DNA from: JAUVPY01 sp034412795
GTDB taxonomy: Bacteria; Chloroflexota; Anaerolineae; 4572-78; NAK82
DNA: 64,000 nucleotides
NCBI GenBank assembly: GCA_034412795.1
Contig: DAOUMD010000099.1
Coordinates: 1-64,000, forward strand
Direction: 5' to 3'
Shown piece by piece: positions 8,665 to 19,546 of the stretch (positions within the stretch are counted from its first letter, which is position 1; every line of letters begins with the position of its first letter). The position numbers and the translations under genes are program-made. Below the pieces are notes generated by a model, which ran no database searches, was not told the DNA's origin, and was given only the letters and a program-made list of their open reading frames with translations.

Positions 8665-9027
8665 CTACACTTTGTCGGCCGGGTCCCTATGCACGGGAGC
8701 ACAGGCCCAAACGATCAGGGCGGTTTCTTCACCGACGTTGATGATTGTATGAGAAACCCCCTCAGGGATCAGGATCGCGTCACCCTCTTCCAGTTCGAAA
8801 TGTGGGCCGGGATCGCCGAGACGGACGAGTACGCGGCCCTTGGCCGCGAAAAAGACTTCGTGAGACTCGGGGTGGCCCGGATCGGTGGCTCCCGCCTGTC
8901 CCGGCGGAAGTGTCGAGGTGCCAAAGGTGAGCTTGTCGGTGGTAAAGTATTCGCGGCAGTGTTCCGGGCCCTCCATAAAGCTGCGGGCCTCGATTCGACG
9001 TATGACTTGGTAATCTGTGTCTTTCAT
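8665..9027 (-). CDS. Small cupin-domain protein
   Basis: Single-domain cupin of 120 residues. The metal-site motifs are visible: GHPESHEVFFAAKG with two His and a Glu (motif 1) and PEGVSHTIIN with the third His (motif 2). Such proteins act as sugar isomerases, lyases or sensors. In this operon, between aldolase and kinase, an isomerase or mutarotase-like role on the pathway sugar is plausible but not shown. The start at 9027 follows a GAAGGCGAG ribosome-site-like stretch. The gap to the aldolase is 19 bases, supporting co-transcription. Confidence 0.8.
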   Translation of the reverse strand: MKDTDYQVIRRIEARSFMEGPEHCREYFTTDKLTFGTSTLPPGQAGATDPGHPESHEVFFAAKGRVLVRLGDPGPHFELEEGDAILIPEGVSHTIINVGEETALIVWACAPVHRDPADKV

Positions 9028-9046
9028 CTCGCCTTCTTCCTTTCTG

Positions 9047-9919
9047 TCATTGATGTACCGATTCCGGTACGCTGCTAGGGGCTACTTGATCTGACTCCAA
9101 AGTGTCAAGCAATTCCTGGTGCGCGGCCTGCGCCGACCAGTTGTCGCGGAAGATACGACTGATGGCCCGCGTCATCGCTTCCGGGTTCTCGTGCTGGAAG
9201 ATATTGCGGCCGACCGAGCAGCCGATGGCCCCCACCGAATGTGCTTGTTCCATACGGATCAGCAACTCCAGGTCACTGATACGGCTGCCACCGGCCAAAA
9301 CCACCGGCTTGCCGGTTGCCCGGATGATGTCGCCGAAAGAGCGTGCATCCCCGCTCCAGTTAACCTTTACAATATCCGCACCCAACTCAGCACACAGGCG
9401 TGCGTTGCGCATCAGATATTCTACGCCCAAGCTCGTGGACATCTCGTCAAGGCTCTGATAGGCATTTGGATACTCCGCCTCAGCGATGAAGGGCATACCC
9501 AAAGCATCACAAGCCTCAGCTACGTCAGACGTATAGCGGATCATATCTGACTCGTTGTCCCCAGCCAGCGCCACATAGACTACCACGGCGTCAGCACCGA
9601 TACGCAAGGCTTCCTCCACACTACCGATAGGCGTGACGACTGCGCCGGACGGAAGCCCCGCCGCCGATGCAGACAACATGAATGCCAGCGACGTGTCGCG
9701 GGCGAAGTGCTGGGCAGTTAGCTTGGTAATGCCACGGCCGAGCATCAGGACATTTGCCCCTCCAGCAATGGCTTCCCTGACTCTTGCCTGGGTATCATAT
9801 AGGCCACTGAGAAAAACCGGAGACGTCATGCCATGATCGATAGCACAAATGATGGCCGAGTTCGTCTCTTTTTGAATAAGACGGTTGAGCCGGATCTGCT
9901 TCCCGGCAGCACTAGACAT
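9047..9919 (-). CDS. Class I aldolase of the DhnA/LsrF/FbaB family
   Basis: TIM-barrel Schiff-base aldolase or thiolase, 290 residues. Signatures include AIDHGMTSPVF at the first strand, the probable Schiff-base Lys185 in DIVKVNWSGD, VLAGGSR on the phosphate-binding side and SVGRNIFQ near the C-terminus. The family includes archaeal fructose-bisphosphate aldolase, 2-amino-3,7-dideoxy-heptulosonate synthase and LsrF, which transfers an acetyl group to CoA. Here it would cleave the phosphorylated product of the FGGY kinase. The ATG at 9919 has AAGGAGG just before it; the upstream in-frame stretch is part of a repeat and is rejected. It is the first enzyme gene after the GntR repressor. Confidence 0.88.
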   Translation of the reverse strand: MSSAAGKQIRLNRLIQKETNSAIICAIDHGMTSPVFLSGLYDTQARVREAIAGGANVLMLGRGITKLTAQHFARDTSLAFMLSASAAGLPSGAVVTPIGSVEEALRIGADAVVVYVALAGDNESDMIRYTSDVAEACDALGMPFIAEAEYPNAYQSLDEMSTSLGVEYLMRNARLCAELGADIVKVNWSGDARSFGDIIRATGKPVVLAGGSRISDLELLIRMEQAHSVGAIGCSVGRNIFQHENPEAMTRAISRIFRDNWSAQAAHQELLDTLESDQVAPSSVPESVHQ

Positions 9920-9993
9920 ATTAGCCTCCTTGAGTTGGTTGATTAACAGTCCACACACTCTGTTTGGGACACTCTGTTTGGGACCGGTGCGAT

Positions 9994-10085
9994 GTATCTT
10001 CTCAATAATTTGGGGTAGGGGCAGTGTCTTGCGCCTGCCCAACAGGGCGACCACAAGCGATCGCCCCTACGTTTTGAGAAGATAC
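9994..10085. mobile_element. 92-bp palindromic element with 8-bp target duplication
   Basis: Terminal repeats GTATCTTCTCAA/TTGAGAAGATAC enclose two GC-rich hairpins of the widespread AGGGGC...GCCCCT kind. The flanks GGTGCGAT at 9986-9993 and 10086-10093 are identical 8-mers. It sits between the GntR gene and the aldolase gene, so it may separate repressor and enzyme expression. A related copy is at 56804-56912. Confidence 0.75.
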
Positions 10086-10181
10086 GGTGCGATAGACCAT
10101 ATTGCCAAAGACGGCAACGTCTTCATATGAAATTGGCTTCCTCCGAGGGCAAGCATTAATCGACTGAGCCGAGACGTCTAC

Positions 10182-10958
10182 CTATCGCTTGCGATAAATC
10201 GTAAACTCGTAGACATCAGGAACGTGGTATTCATAGGAGACCAGCAGTGCTTGTCCGTCGGAGTCATAGTCGATCTGTTCTATGTACATGAGGGCGGACC
10301 CTTCGACAACTCCCAACCGTTGGGCCAAGCGTGCATCAGCCAATTGAGGTCTGATTCGGGCTACACCATAGTCCACAAACAACCCTAAATGATCCTCGAA
10401 GATGGTGTATAGTGACAAATCTTGATGCAGGAGATCGCTGAGTTCCTCTTCTGTTACCTTGTTTGCTTGATTAAGAAAGCTCAGAGGAAACAGGTCTCGG
10501 GTGACCACGACGGGCTTGCCATTAGCGGTACGCGTTCTCCAAAGGTCGACCACCTGCATCCCGATCGGTATGTCCAAATGCCCAGACCACTGTTCATCGG
10601 CTGGGATAATTTTGAAATCGATGTCGCTGACTCCGGGCTCCAAACCCATTGATCTGATATTCTCGGTCACCCCCAGGTTAAGATCCAGGCGGTTCGGGAG
10701 TAGTGGCTGAGCGGTCAGGAAAGTACCGACCCCCTGGTGACGAACGATCGTCCCTTCTCGCTCCAGAATGTTCAGAGCCTGACGTAAGGTCATACGGCTC
10801 ACCCCCAATGCCTTAGCCATTTCAGGCTCAGGGGGAAGTTGTGCGCCTGGCTCAAGGATGCCCTGCTGGAGGAGTGTTCGGAGCCGTTCGCCTATAACGC
10901 GTGATAACGGCTGCTTCCTGGGGATTTGACCGCCCAAGTGGTGAATAATGTCTAGCAT
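10182..10958 (-). CDS. GntR-family transcriptional regulator (HTH plus UTRA domain)
   Basis: Probable substrate-responsive repressor of the catabolic operon downstream, about 258 residues. The N-terminal winged helix is intact (PPEPEMAKALGVSRMTLRQA, residues about 40-60), followed by EGTIVRHQGVGTFL, which marks the wing. The C-terminal UTRA ligand domain (about 90-258) has the typical GRPVV-like segment (GKPVVVTRDLFPLSF). The start is placed at 10958, which has GGAGGAC directly upstream; an ATG four codons earlier is possible. A minus-strand sigma70 promoter lies at 11024-11052. The AT-rich leader between promoter and gene contains repeated TGTCTAATG-like units that could be its operator. Confidence 0.88.
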   Translation of the reverse strand: MLDIIHHLGGQIPRKQPLSRVIGERLRTLLQQGILEPGAQLPPEPEMAKALGVSRMTLRQALNILEREGTIVRHQGVGTFLTAQPLLPNRLDLNLGVTENIRSMGLEPGVSDIDFKIIPADEQWSGHLDIPIGMQVVDLWRTRTANGKPVVVTRDLFPLSFLNQANKVTEEELSDLLHQDLSLYTIFEDHLGLFVDYGVARIRPQLADARLAQRLGVVEGSALMYIEQIDYDSDGQALLVSYEYHVPDVYEFTIYRKR

Positions 10959-10980
10959 ATTGTCCTCCATTTACGGCTCA

Positions 10981-11020
10981 TTGTCTATTGTATAATGTAT
11001 GTTGTCTAATGTCTAATGTT
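10981..11020. promoter_or_regulatory. Candidate GntR operator: AT-rich direct repeats in the leader
   Basis: The segment holds TTGTCTATTG, TTGTCTAATG and an overlapping TGTCTAATG unit, each separated by about 9-20 bases. It lies just downstream of the minus-strand -10 box, where a bound repressor would block transcription of the GntR gene and perhaps the operon. The assignment to this regulator is by position only. Confidence 0.4.
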
Positions 11021-11023
11021 TGA

Positions 11024-11052
11024 ATTATACCAGCATCCTGGTCGCTTGTCAA
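11024..11052 (-). promoter_or_regulatory. Sigma70-type promoter for the GntR gene/operon
   Basis: On the minus strand, a perfect TTGACA (-35, plus-strand bases 11047-11052) is separated by 17 bases from a perfect TATAAT (-10, 11024-11029). Transcription would begin near 11016 and read into the GntR gene. Confidence 0.75.
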
Positions 11053-11088
11053 GTTTACGTATTCATTTGTCACACCCTCAACTGAGGG

Positions 11089-11117
11089 TTGACAAGATCT
11101 GGAGTTTGGTATATGAT
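11089..11117 (+). promoter_or_regulatory. Sigma70-type promoter for the TrmB-family gene
   Basis: TTGACA at 11089-11094, 17-base spacer, TATGAT at 11112-11117. It is divergent from the GntR promoter 37 bases away, so binding of either regulator could affect both. Confidence 0.75.
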
Positions 11118-11172
11118 AGTGGTTAGTGTACTAGCTACGTAATGCAGCCAATAGTCACTAAGGATAGGGCTA

Positions 11173-11874
11173 ATGGACATAGAGAAGCAATTGGTTGAGA
11201 TCGGCTTCACCGAATACGAGGCCAGAGCCTACGTTGCGTTACTGCGACTTGGCCCGGCAACCGGCTATCAGATCGCCAAGGAATCGGGCGTGCCGCGCTC
11301 GGCGATATATGAGGTGCTCAATAAGCTGGCAACGCGCGGTGCCGTGTTGACGCAATCATTGGGCGACCAGGTGCGCTATGCACCGGTGCCGGCAGATATT
11401 TTTCTCAACCGGCTGAGGCACGAATTCCAAAGGAACATCGAGCGCCTGCTCGACGGTTTCGAACGGCTGGATGTATCCGTTTCTTTGGGGGATACCTGGA
11501 ACCTGACAGGGCTCAGCAATCTCTTCGCCTATGCGCGCCAGATGATTATGCAGGCGACCGAGGAAGTGGTCCTTATGGTCGGCGATGATGATGAACTGGA
11601 CGCACTGCTCCTCGAACTCCAGGAGGCGCATGCCAGGGGCATCAGACTGATTGTACTCTCCCCGACCCCCTACGATGCGGGCGACATGCCCATCTCGGTG
11701 CATCCCGATGGTCTGAGCCTGCGCCAGGTTGTCGGGCACGGCTTCGTGCTGGTGATGGACGGGCGGCAGGCGCTACTGGCTGATGCCGAGCGCAGTCAGA
11801 GTGCCATATGGACGACGAACGGCTTTGCGATTGCATGGACGTTGTGGTGTCTTAAAGGCAAGGATGTGCAATAG
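11173..11874 (+). CDS. TrmB-family transcriptional regulator
   Basis: Sugar-responsive or related regulator, 233 residues. The N-terminal winged-helix domain (about 1-80) starts IEKQLVEIGFTEYEARAY and continues with ALLRLGPATGYQIAKESGVP, the family signature. A short coiled segment (about 85-110) precedes a C-terminal domain resembling the TrmB effector/PLD-like fold (EVVLMVGDDDELDALLLELQ split by strands). The gene is divergent from GntR and 15 bases upstream of a P-type ATPase, so it may regulate the ATPase rather than the sugar operon. A good promoter is present at 11089-11117. The effector is unknown. Confidence 0.85.
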   Translation: MDIEKQLVEIGFTEYEARAYVALLRLGPATGYQIAKESGVPRSAIYEVLNKLATRGAVLTQSLGDQVRYAPVPADIFLNRLRHEFQRNIERLLDGFERLDVSVSLGDTWNLTGLSNLFAYARQMIMQATEEVVLMVGDDDELDALLLELQEAHARGIRLIVLSPTPYDAGDMPISVHPDGLSLRQVVGHGFVLVMDGRQALLADAERSQSAIWTTNGFAIAWTLWCLKGKDVQ

Positions 11875-11889
11875 CTCGATCCTGGTTCT

Positions 11890-14583
<2,694 letters not shown>

Positions 14584-14591
14584 ATTAGGGA

Positions 14592-14737
14592 CATGGTTCA
14601 GAAGTCCCTGAAATTAGGGTAGCAATTGCCGACGAAGGACGAAAGACGAAGGACCAATTATTGGCCCAGATCTCTTCGTCGTTCGTCATTCGTCATTCGT
14701 CCAGATGAGAAAGTGTTACCCTATTTCTGAACCATCT
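14592..14737. mobile_element. 146-bp MITE, copy 1 (11-bp target duplication)
   Basis: Ends CATGGTTCAGAA and TTCTGAACCATC are inverted; the middle carries short GACGAAN-type tandem units on one arm and their complement on the other, so the whole can fold into one hairpin. The 11-mer TGAATTAGGGA flanks it at 14581-14591 and 14738-14748. Same-length copies are at 34468-34613 and 56953-57098. It lies between two P-type ATPase genes and places the ribosome site of the second right after its right flank. Confidence 0.9.
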
Positions 14738-14759
14738 TGAATTAGGGAGGTCAAAATCA

Positions 14760-17525
14760 GTGAGTAATTGGTATCGTCTGGAAACGGAAGAAGTGCTGGC
14801 GCATCTGGAGACCGACGCGGAGCAAGGCCTAGACCAAGGTGAAGTCCAGCGCCGTCTGGCAGAATACGGTCCCAACGAACTCGTCGAACGAGGAACAAAA
14901 AGCCCGTGGCGCATTCTGTGGGAGCAGATGACGGCCTTGCTGGTGGTCATTCTCATCATCGCTGCCGTAGTCTCGATCGCCCTGGGCGATTTCAAAGACG
15001 CCATAGCCATCCTGGCCATCGTGGTGCTTAACGCCATCCTGGGCTTCACCCAGGAATACCGCGCGGAGCAGGCCATGGCGGCTCTTAAGAAGATGGCGGT
15101 GCCTACCGTCAGGGTACGTCGGGAGGGACACCTGCGAGAGGTTTCGGCACGGGAGTTGGTGCCGGGCGACATTGTGCAATTGGAGGCGGGCGCCTTCGTG
15201 CCGGCCGACGGCCGGGTCCTGGAAAGCGTAAACCTGCGCACCGAGGAGGCAGCGCTGACGGGCGAGTCGGAGCCGGTGGATAAAATCGCCGAGAAGCTGA
15301 CCGGCGAGGACCTGCCGCTGGGCGACCGGCGCAACATGGTCTACATGGGCACGGTGGTCAGCTACGGGCGGGGAACCGCCATGATCACCGAGACCGGGAT
15401 GAGCACGGAACTGGGTCACATCGCCGACATGATCCAGACCGTGGAACAGGAACAAACCCCCTTGCAGCGGCGTCTGGATCAATTGGGGCGTGGGTTGGCG
15501 GTGGCAGCGTTCGCAATTGTAGCCGTGGTCTTCGTATTGGGCTTGCTGCGTGGTGAAAACTGGCGCTTGATGCTGCTCACGGCCATCAGTATGGCGGTTG
15601 CAGCGGTGCCCGAGGGGCTCCCGGCCGTGGTCACCATCGGTCTGGCTCTGGGCGCGCAGCGCATGCTCAAACGAGAGGCGCTCATCCGCAAGCTGCCGGC
15701 TGTGGAGACGCTGGGCTCGGTCACGGTCGTCTGCTCCGACAAGACCGGTACCCTGACCGAGAATCGCATGACGGTCACCGTTCTGGACGTCATGGGCGAA
15801 ACCCAGACGGTCGAGACGCTGTTGCGCAGAAGAGTTCCAGTGCTGGACTTGGGAGAGACACCCCGAGCCAGGCCTCAAGTGCGCAGCCTGCGGCTATTGG
15901 TGATCGCCTCGGCGCTGTGTAACGACGCCATCCTGGATCTGGCTGACCTGGACGGCGATCGCTATCGGGCCATCGGCGACCCGACTGAGGGAGCCTTGGT
16001 ATTGGCCGCTGCCCAACTCGGCTTTATGCAATCTGATCTTAATGAGCGCTTCCCACGCGTGGCGGAGATCCCCTTCACCTCCGAGCGCAAGCGGATGACC
16101 ACTGTTCACCAGGTCAACGTCCCTCCGGATGAGACAGACATCCCGTGCCAGGATACTTCTTTCGTGGCCTTCACCAAAGGCGCGGTAGACGGGCTGCTGG
16201 AAATGACCAGCCACGTGTGGTCCGGAGACGAGGCTGTGCCTTTGACGGACGAGCTTCGGGAACGCATCGAGGCTGCCAACGCGGAACTGGCTAAGAATGG
16301 ACAGAGGGTGCTGGGTGTTGCCTTTCGCCGCTTATCGGCCCAACCCGAAGACGCGGATGAGGCCAAGTTGGAGCGGGATATGACTTTCATCGGCCTGGTC
16401 GGCATGATGGACCCACCCCGCGCCGAGGTGAAAGAGGCCGTGGACACCTGCAAGACGGCCGGCATCCGCCCGGTTATGATCACCGGCGATCACCCCCTGA
16501 CGGCCAGGCACATTGCCCAGGAGCTGGGCATTGCCAGGGATGGTTCGGGGAGTGCCGCCGTAAACTCCGCGGCAGGGATCGCCGCAAACGACCGCGTCCT
16601 GACGGGCCAGGAGTTGTCCCGCATATCGATCGAGGACCTGGAAGGTGTGGTGGAAAAGGTGTCCGTCTACGCGCGGGTATCGCCGGAGCACAAGCTCAAG
16701 ATCGTCCAGGCTCTGCAAGACCGGGGGCACATCGTGGCTATGACGGGCGACGGCGTCAACGACGCCCCGGCCCTCAGGAAAGCGGACATCGGGGTGGCCA
16801 TGGGGATCACCGGCACCGACGTGGCCAAAGAGGCAGCCGACATGGTGCTCCTGGACGACAACTTCGCCACCATCGTGGCCGCCGTGGAAGAAGGGCGGAC
16901 CATCTACGACAACATCCGCAAGTTCATCAAGTACACCTTGACGTCCAACGCCGGTGAGCTCCTGGTGATGCTCATCGCCCCCTTCCTGGGTATGCCGTTG
17001 CCTCTGCTGCCGTTGCAGATCCTGTGGATCAACCTGGTGACCGACGGGCTGCCGGGCTTGGCCCTGACCCTGGAGCCGGCCGAGCGGGGTACCATGCGCC
17101 GCCCCCCCTATGAGCCTCAGGAAAACATCTTCGGACGAGGGCTGGGACGTGATATCCTGTGGGTCGGGCTGCTGATGGCGCTGGTCTCGCTGGGTGTTGG
17201 TTACGGGGGCTGGAGCCATAGCAATCCGGCCTGGCAGACGATGGTTTTCACCACGCTGGTCCTGTCTCAATTGGGCAACGCTATGGCGCTGCGTGCAGAA
17301 CGCGAGTCGCTGTTTACTATCGGCCTCTTTTCCAACCCGGCCATGCTGGGGACGGTGCTGTTGACGCTGGGCCTGCAACTGGCGGTGGTGTACGTCCCCC
17401 TCTTCCAGGGCATATTCAACACCCAGGCCCTGTCCGCCAGAGAGCTGGTCATCAGCCTGATCTTGAGCGCGGCCGTCTTCTTGGGGGTAGAGATCAAGAA
17501 GCTGGTGTTGCGGAGGAGATCGTAG
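14760..17525 (+). CDS. P2A-type Ca2+-transporting ATPase (SERCA/PMCA-like)
   Basis: Calcium-type P-ATPase of 921 residues. It shows the N-terminal ATPase_N segment (GLDQGEVQRRLAEYGPNELV), TGES in the actuator (ALTGESEPV), PEGLP in M4, DKTGTLTENRMTV, TGDGVNDAPAL and the M6 motif WINLVTDGLPGLAL whose Asn and Asp form Ca2+ sites in SERCA. All key residues expected for Ca2+ export are present. The start is GTG 14760, preceded by AGGGAGG; the region upstream is a MITE. It follows another P-type ATPase in the same direction, but the inserted element may have uncoupled the pair. Mn2+ transport is an alternative in this family. Confidence 0.93.
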   Translation: MSNWYRLETEEVLAHLETDAEQGLDQGEVQRRLAEYGPNELVERGTKSPWRILWEQMTALLVVILIIAAVVSIALGDFKDAIAILAIVVLNAILGFTQEYRAEQAMAALKKMAVPTVRVRREGHLREVSARELVPGDIVQLEAGAFVPADGRVLESVNLRTEEAALTGESEPVDKIAEKLTGEDLPLGDRRNMVYMGTVVSYGRGTAMITETGMSTELGHIADMIQTVEQEQTPLQRRLDQLGRGLAVAAFAIVAVVFVLGLLRGENWRLMLLTAISMAVAAVPEGLPAVVTIGLALGAQRMLKREALIRKLPAVETLGSVTVVCSDKTGTLTENRMTVTVLDVMGETQTVETLLRRRVPVLDLGETPRARPQVRSLRLLVIASALCNDAILDLADLDGDRYRAIGDPTEGALVLAAAQLGFMQSDLNERFPRVAEIPFTSERKRMTTVHQVNVPPDETDIPCQDTSFVAFTKGAVDGLLEMTSHVWSGDEAVPLTDELRERIEAANAELAKNGQRVLGVAFRRLSAQPEDADEAKLERDMTFIGLVGMMDPPRAEVKEAVDTCKTAGIRPVMITGDHPLTARHIAQELGIARDGSGSAAVNSAAGIAANDRVLTGQELSRISIEDLEGVVEKVSVYARVSPEHKLKIVQALQDRGHIVAMTGDGVNDAPALRKADIGVAMGITGTDVAKEAADMVLLDDNFATIVAAVEEGRTIYDNIRKFIKYTLTSNAGELLVMLIAPFLGMPLPLLPLQILWINLVTDGLPGLALTLEPAERGTMRRPPYEPQENIFGRGLGRDILWVGLLMALVSLGVGYGGWSHSNPAWQTMVFTTLVLSQLGNAMALRAERESLFTIGLFSNPAMLGTVLLTLGLQLAVVYVPLFQGIFNTQALSARELVISLILSAAVFLGVEIKKLVLRRRS

Positions 17526-17665
17526 TAACGACTTTGTGCCACGGCCCTCCAGCAGGCAGATGCTGCCCTGAGAGCGATCTGCCTTTGGGGTTTCAGCACA
17601 CATGGTGGCGACGGCATCAGCGGCTAGCCGTTCCGCTCTCTAAACGAAGTTCAATAATCTTCCAC

Positions 17666-18427
17666 TCAAGCAGGCATTTTCCTACCCAGGTAGATATACA
17701 TGGTGATGCTATAGAAATACTCCCCCGTATCGGACAGCTCCAGGGTGTCCCGGTAAAATGCGTCAAATTCCTGCCGGGTGATCAGGCCTCTCTCGGCCAT
17801 CTCCCGGAAGTCGTTAACTCGTGCATATCCGTAGTAGGGAGCACAAAACTGGGTGTTGGTCAGAACATAGGTGTGCACATGCCCTTCAAAAAGACCGCTC
17901 CCCTGGCATAGCCCCCACAGGCGTCGACCCATCCAGGCGTCACAATCGGCCATCCAGTCCTGCTGCCAATCGCCAAAAGCGTGCACCAGCTTGCGCGTAA
18001 GCGGCTTGTTCTTGGCCGCAAACACTTGCGAGTCCCAATCATAGTGGGCTAGGACGATCTGTCCCCTCTCACGCAGTAGACGATGCATTTCTCTGAGCAG
18101 AGCTACCCTGTCTGCGATGCACTCCAAGGCATTCTTTGAGAAGACGACGTCAAACTGAGCATCGGCAAAAGGCAGGCTTGCCGATGCATCAATGATGGAG
18201 AAGGTGAATCTCCCATCCCAACCTGTCACCTCCGAGGCAGACTGAATCGCTCTCGGAGAAGAGTCTATGCCCCAAAACCGACAGGTTCCATCCGCTCGTT
18301 TGGAGATTTGATGCACATCATAACCATCGCCACAGCCGACATCCAAAATGCTCGTTGCCCCGCGCAGATCAAGCAGGCCATACACGTACTCAAGCATCTC
18401 AACCACATCTGGCGATCGTTCTTTCAT
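17666..18427 (-). CDS. Class I SAM-dependent methyltransferase
   Basis: 253-residue methyltransferase, Rossmann-like type. Motif I is ILDVGCGDGYDVHQI (about residues 27-41), the acidic residue for the SAM ribose follows in FWGIDSSPRAIQSA, and motif IV-like FDVVFSKNALECI sits near 115. The C-terminal part (PYYGYARVNDFREMAERG) is not one I recognise as a defined substrate domain. The gene starts at 18427 and lies 6 bases after a second methyltransferase, so they are co-transcribed. Substrate unknown; both a small molecule and a lipid quinone are possible. Confidence 0.85.
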   Translation of the reverse strand: MKERSPDVVEMLEYVYGLLDLRGATSILDVGCGDGYDVHQISKRADGTCRFWGIDSSPRAIQSASEVTGWDGRFTFSIIDASASLPFADAQFDVVFSKNALECIADRVALLREMHRLLRERGQIVLAHYDWDSQVFAAKNKPLTRKLVHAFGDWQQDWMADCDAWMGRRLWGLCQGSGLFEGHVHTYVLTNTQFCAPYYGYARVNDFREMAERGLITRQEFDAFYRDTLELSDTGEYFYSITMYIYLGRKMPA

Positions 18428-18433
18428 GGGTTG

Positions 18434-19195
18434 TTATACCGTGGGCCGGCTTCCAATGATAACCGGCTGAAAGTATACATCATCTATCTTTCGAACTTGC
18501 TCAAATCCCGCCTGCTCCATCAAATCCATCAATTGCCAGGTACCGATCGCATAATACTTGGTATGTACAACACGAGTTTTGCATTCGGCAGCGCCCTCAT
18601 CTTGGACGAAGTACATCGAGAGTTCGTAGATAGGGCCGTCGAATTCCCAGACCTGGAAAACCAGATAGCGGATGCCATTCTCTACCTTTAAGTCATAAGG
18701 TATCACGCGGCCGTTGGTCAAATCCTCATTCTCATAATCGCGTACCGTCACCACGCATCCGCCGCCGGGCCTGCAACATTTGAAGAGCTGCCGGAAGGCA
18801 CCCAGAATCTCGTCATCACTCAGCAGATGCGGCACGGCATTATCGGCAGACAGCACAATGTCAAACTGCCTGCTATGATGATCATAAGCCTGGCGCATAT
18901 CGGCAACAGAAAAATCGATGGTTAGCCCTCGAGCGTCGGCCTCTCGTTTAGCTCTCTCAATCGCCTTGGGGGACAAGTCGGAAGCGGTGACCTGGTACCC
19001 TCTTTGTGCAAGGCCCAGCGATTGGGTTCCAATGCCACACGAAACATCAAGAACACTCCGCGCTTCAGTTCCCCAATGCTGCTGGATGATACTATCCAGA
19101 ATCTTTGAATGGTACTTGATGGCTCCATCGAAGCCTCGACCAAAGACAAGATGATAGAAGGGGGCGAATTGATCATAAAAATCCGCTGTGCTCAC
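18434..19195 (-). CDS. Class I SAM-dependent methyltransferase
   Basis: 253-residue methyltransferase that begins MSTADFYDQFAPFYHLVFG, a start common to this family. SAM-binding motif I is VLDVSCGIGTQSLGLAQRG, followed by VTASDLSPKAIERAKREA with the ribose-binding Asp, and DIVLSADNAVPHLL as motif IV. It has the overall look of glycine/sarcosine-type or small-molecule methyltransferases (DNAVPHLL matches that group), though this is tentative. It is the first gene of a two-gene unit with 17666-18427. The upstream region 19196-19318 shows no strong promoter to me. Confidence 0.85.
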   Translation of the reverse strand: MSTADFYDQFAPFYHLVFGRGFDGAIKYHSKILDSIIQQHWGTEARSVLDVSCGIGTQSLGLAQRGYQVTASDLSPKAIERAKREADARGLTIDFSVADMRQAYDHHSRQFDIVLSADNAVPHLLSDDEILGAFRQLFKCCRPGGGCVVTVRDYENEDLTNGRVIPYDLKVENGIRYLVFQVWEFDGPIYELSMYFVQDEGAAECKTRVVHTKYYAIGTWQLMDLMEQAGFEQVRKIDDVYFQPVIIGSRPTV

Positions 19196-19318
19196 CTGAT
19201 ACCTCCTTGGAGGCGGCTCGCCACCACTATAGTCTCGCCCGTCCCCGGCTCACGTGGCCGTAACGATCCGCCGGCCAGTCCACAACAACGGATGCAATAA
19301 CAACACTCAGAAGGGTAA

Positions 19319-19546
19319 CTATCCCACGCTCAGCACAGTAAGAAACGCAGCCGGCTTCAAGATCACAATCTGCTGATACTCTACCAGTTCCAGCAAGTGG
19401 GTATTGCCCGTGACGATTACGAGGCTTCCCCAGCGACAGCACACTCTAAGACCCGGTTATCAGCCGGGTCCTTTTTACTATCTCCAAGGTGAATTCAGGG
19501 TCAACGTGGCGCTGACGATTACGTTGGTGTCTAAAACGACGATCAT
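19319..19546 (-). pseudogene. Decayed PIN-domain toxin (VapC-like) gene
   Basis: An ATG at 19546 overlaps the antitoxin stop (ATGA), as in intact toxin-antitoxin pairs. The reading MIVVLDTNVIVSATL is the PIN N-terminus with its first catalytic Asp, but a TAG follows after 22 codons (19478). Just after that, in other frames, come DPADNRVLECAVAGEA and IVTGNTHLLELVEY then ILKPAAFL, the typical PIN C-terminal half. The middle of the domain, including further acidic residues, is missing. Deletion plus frameshift therefore broke the gene. Confidence 0.8.

Noticed and set aside
16332..17603. 423-codon open frame antisense to the second P-type ATPase
   Set aside because: The ATPase is complete on the other strand; the antisense product is Gln/His/Arg-rich low-complexity sequence.
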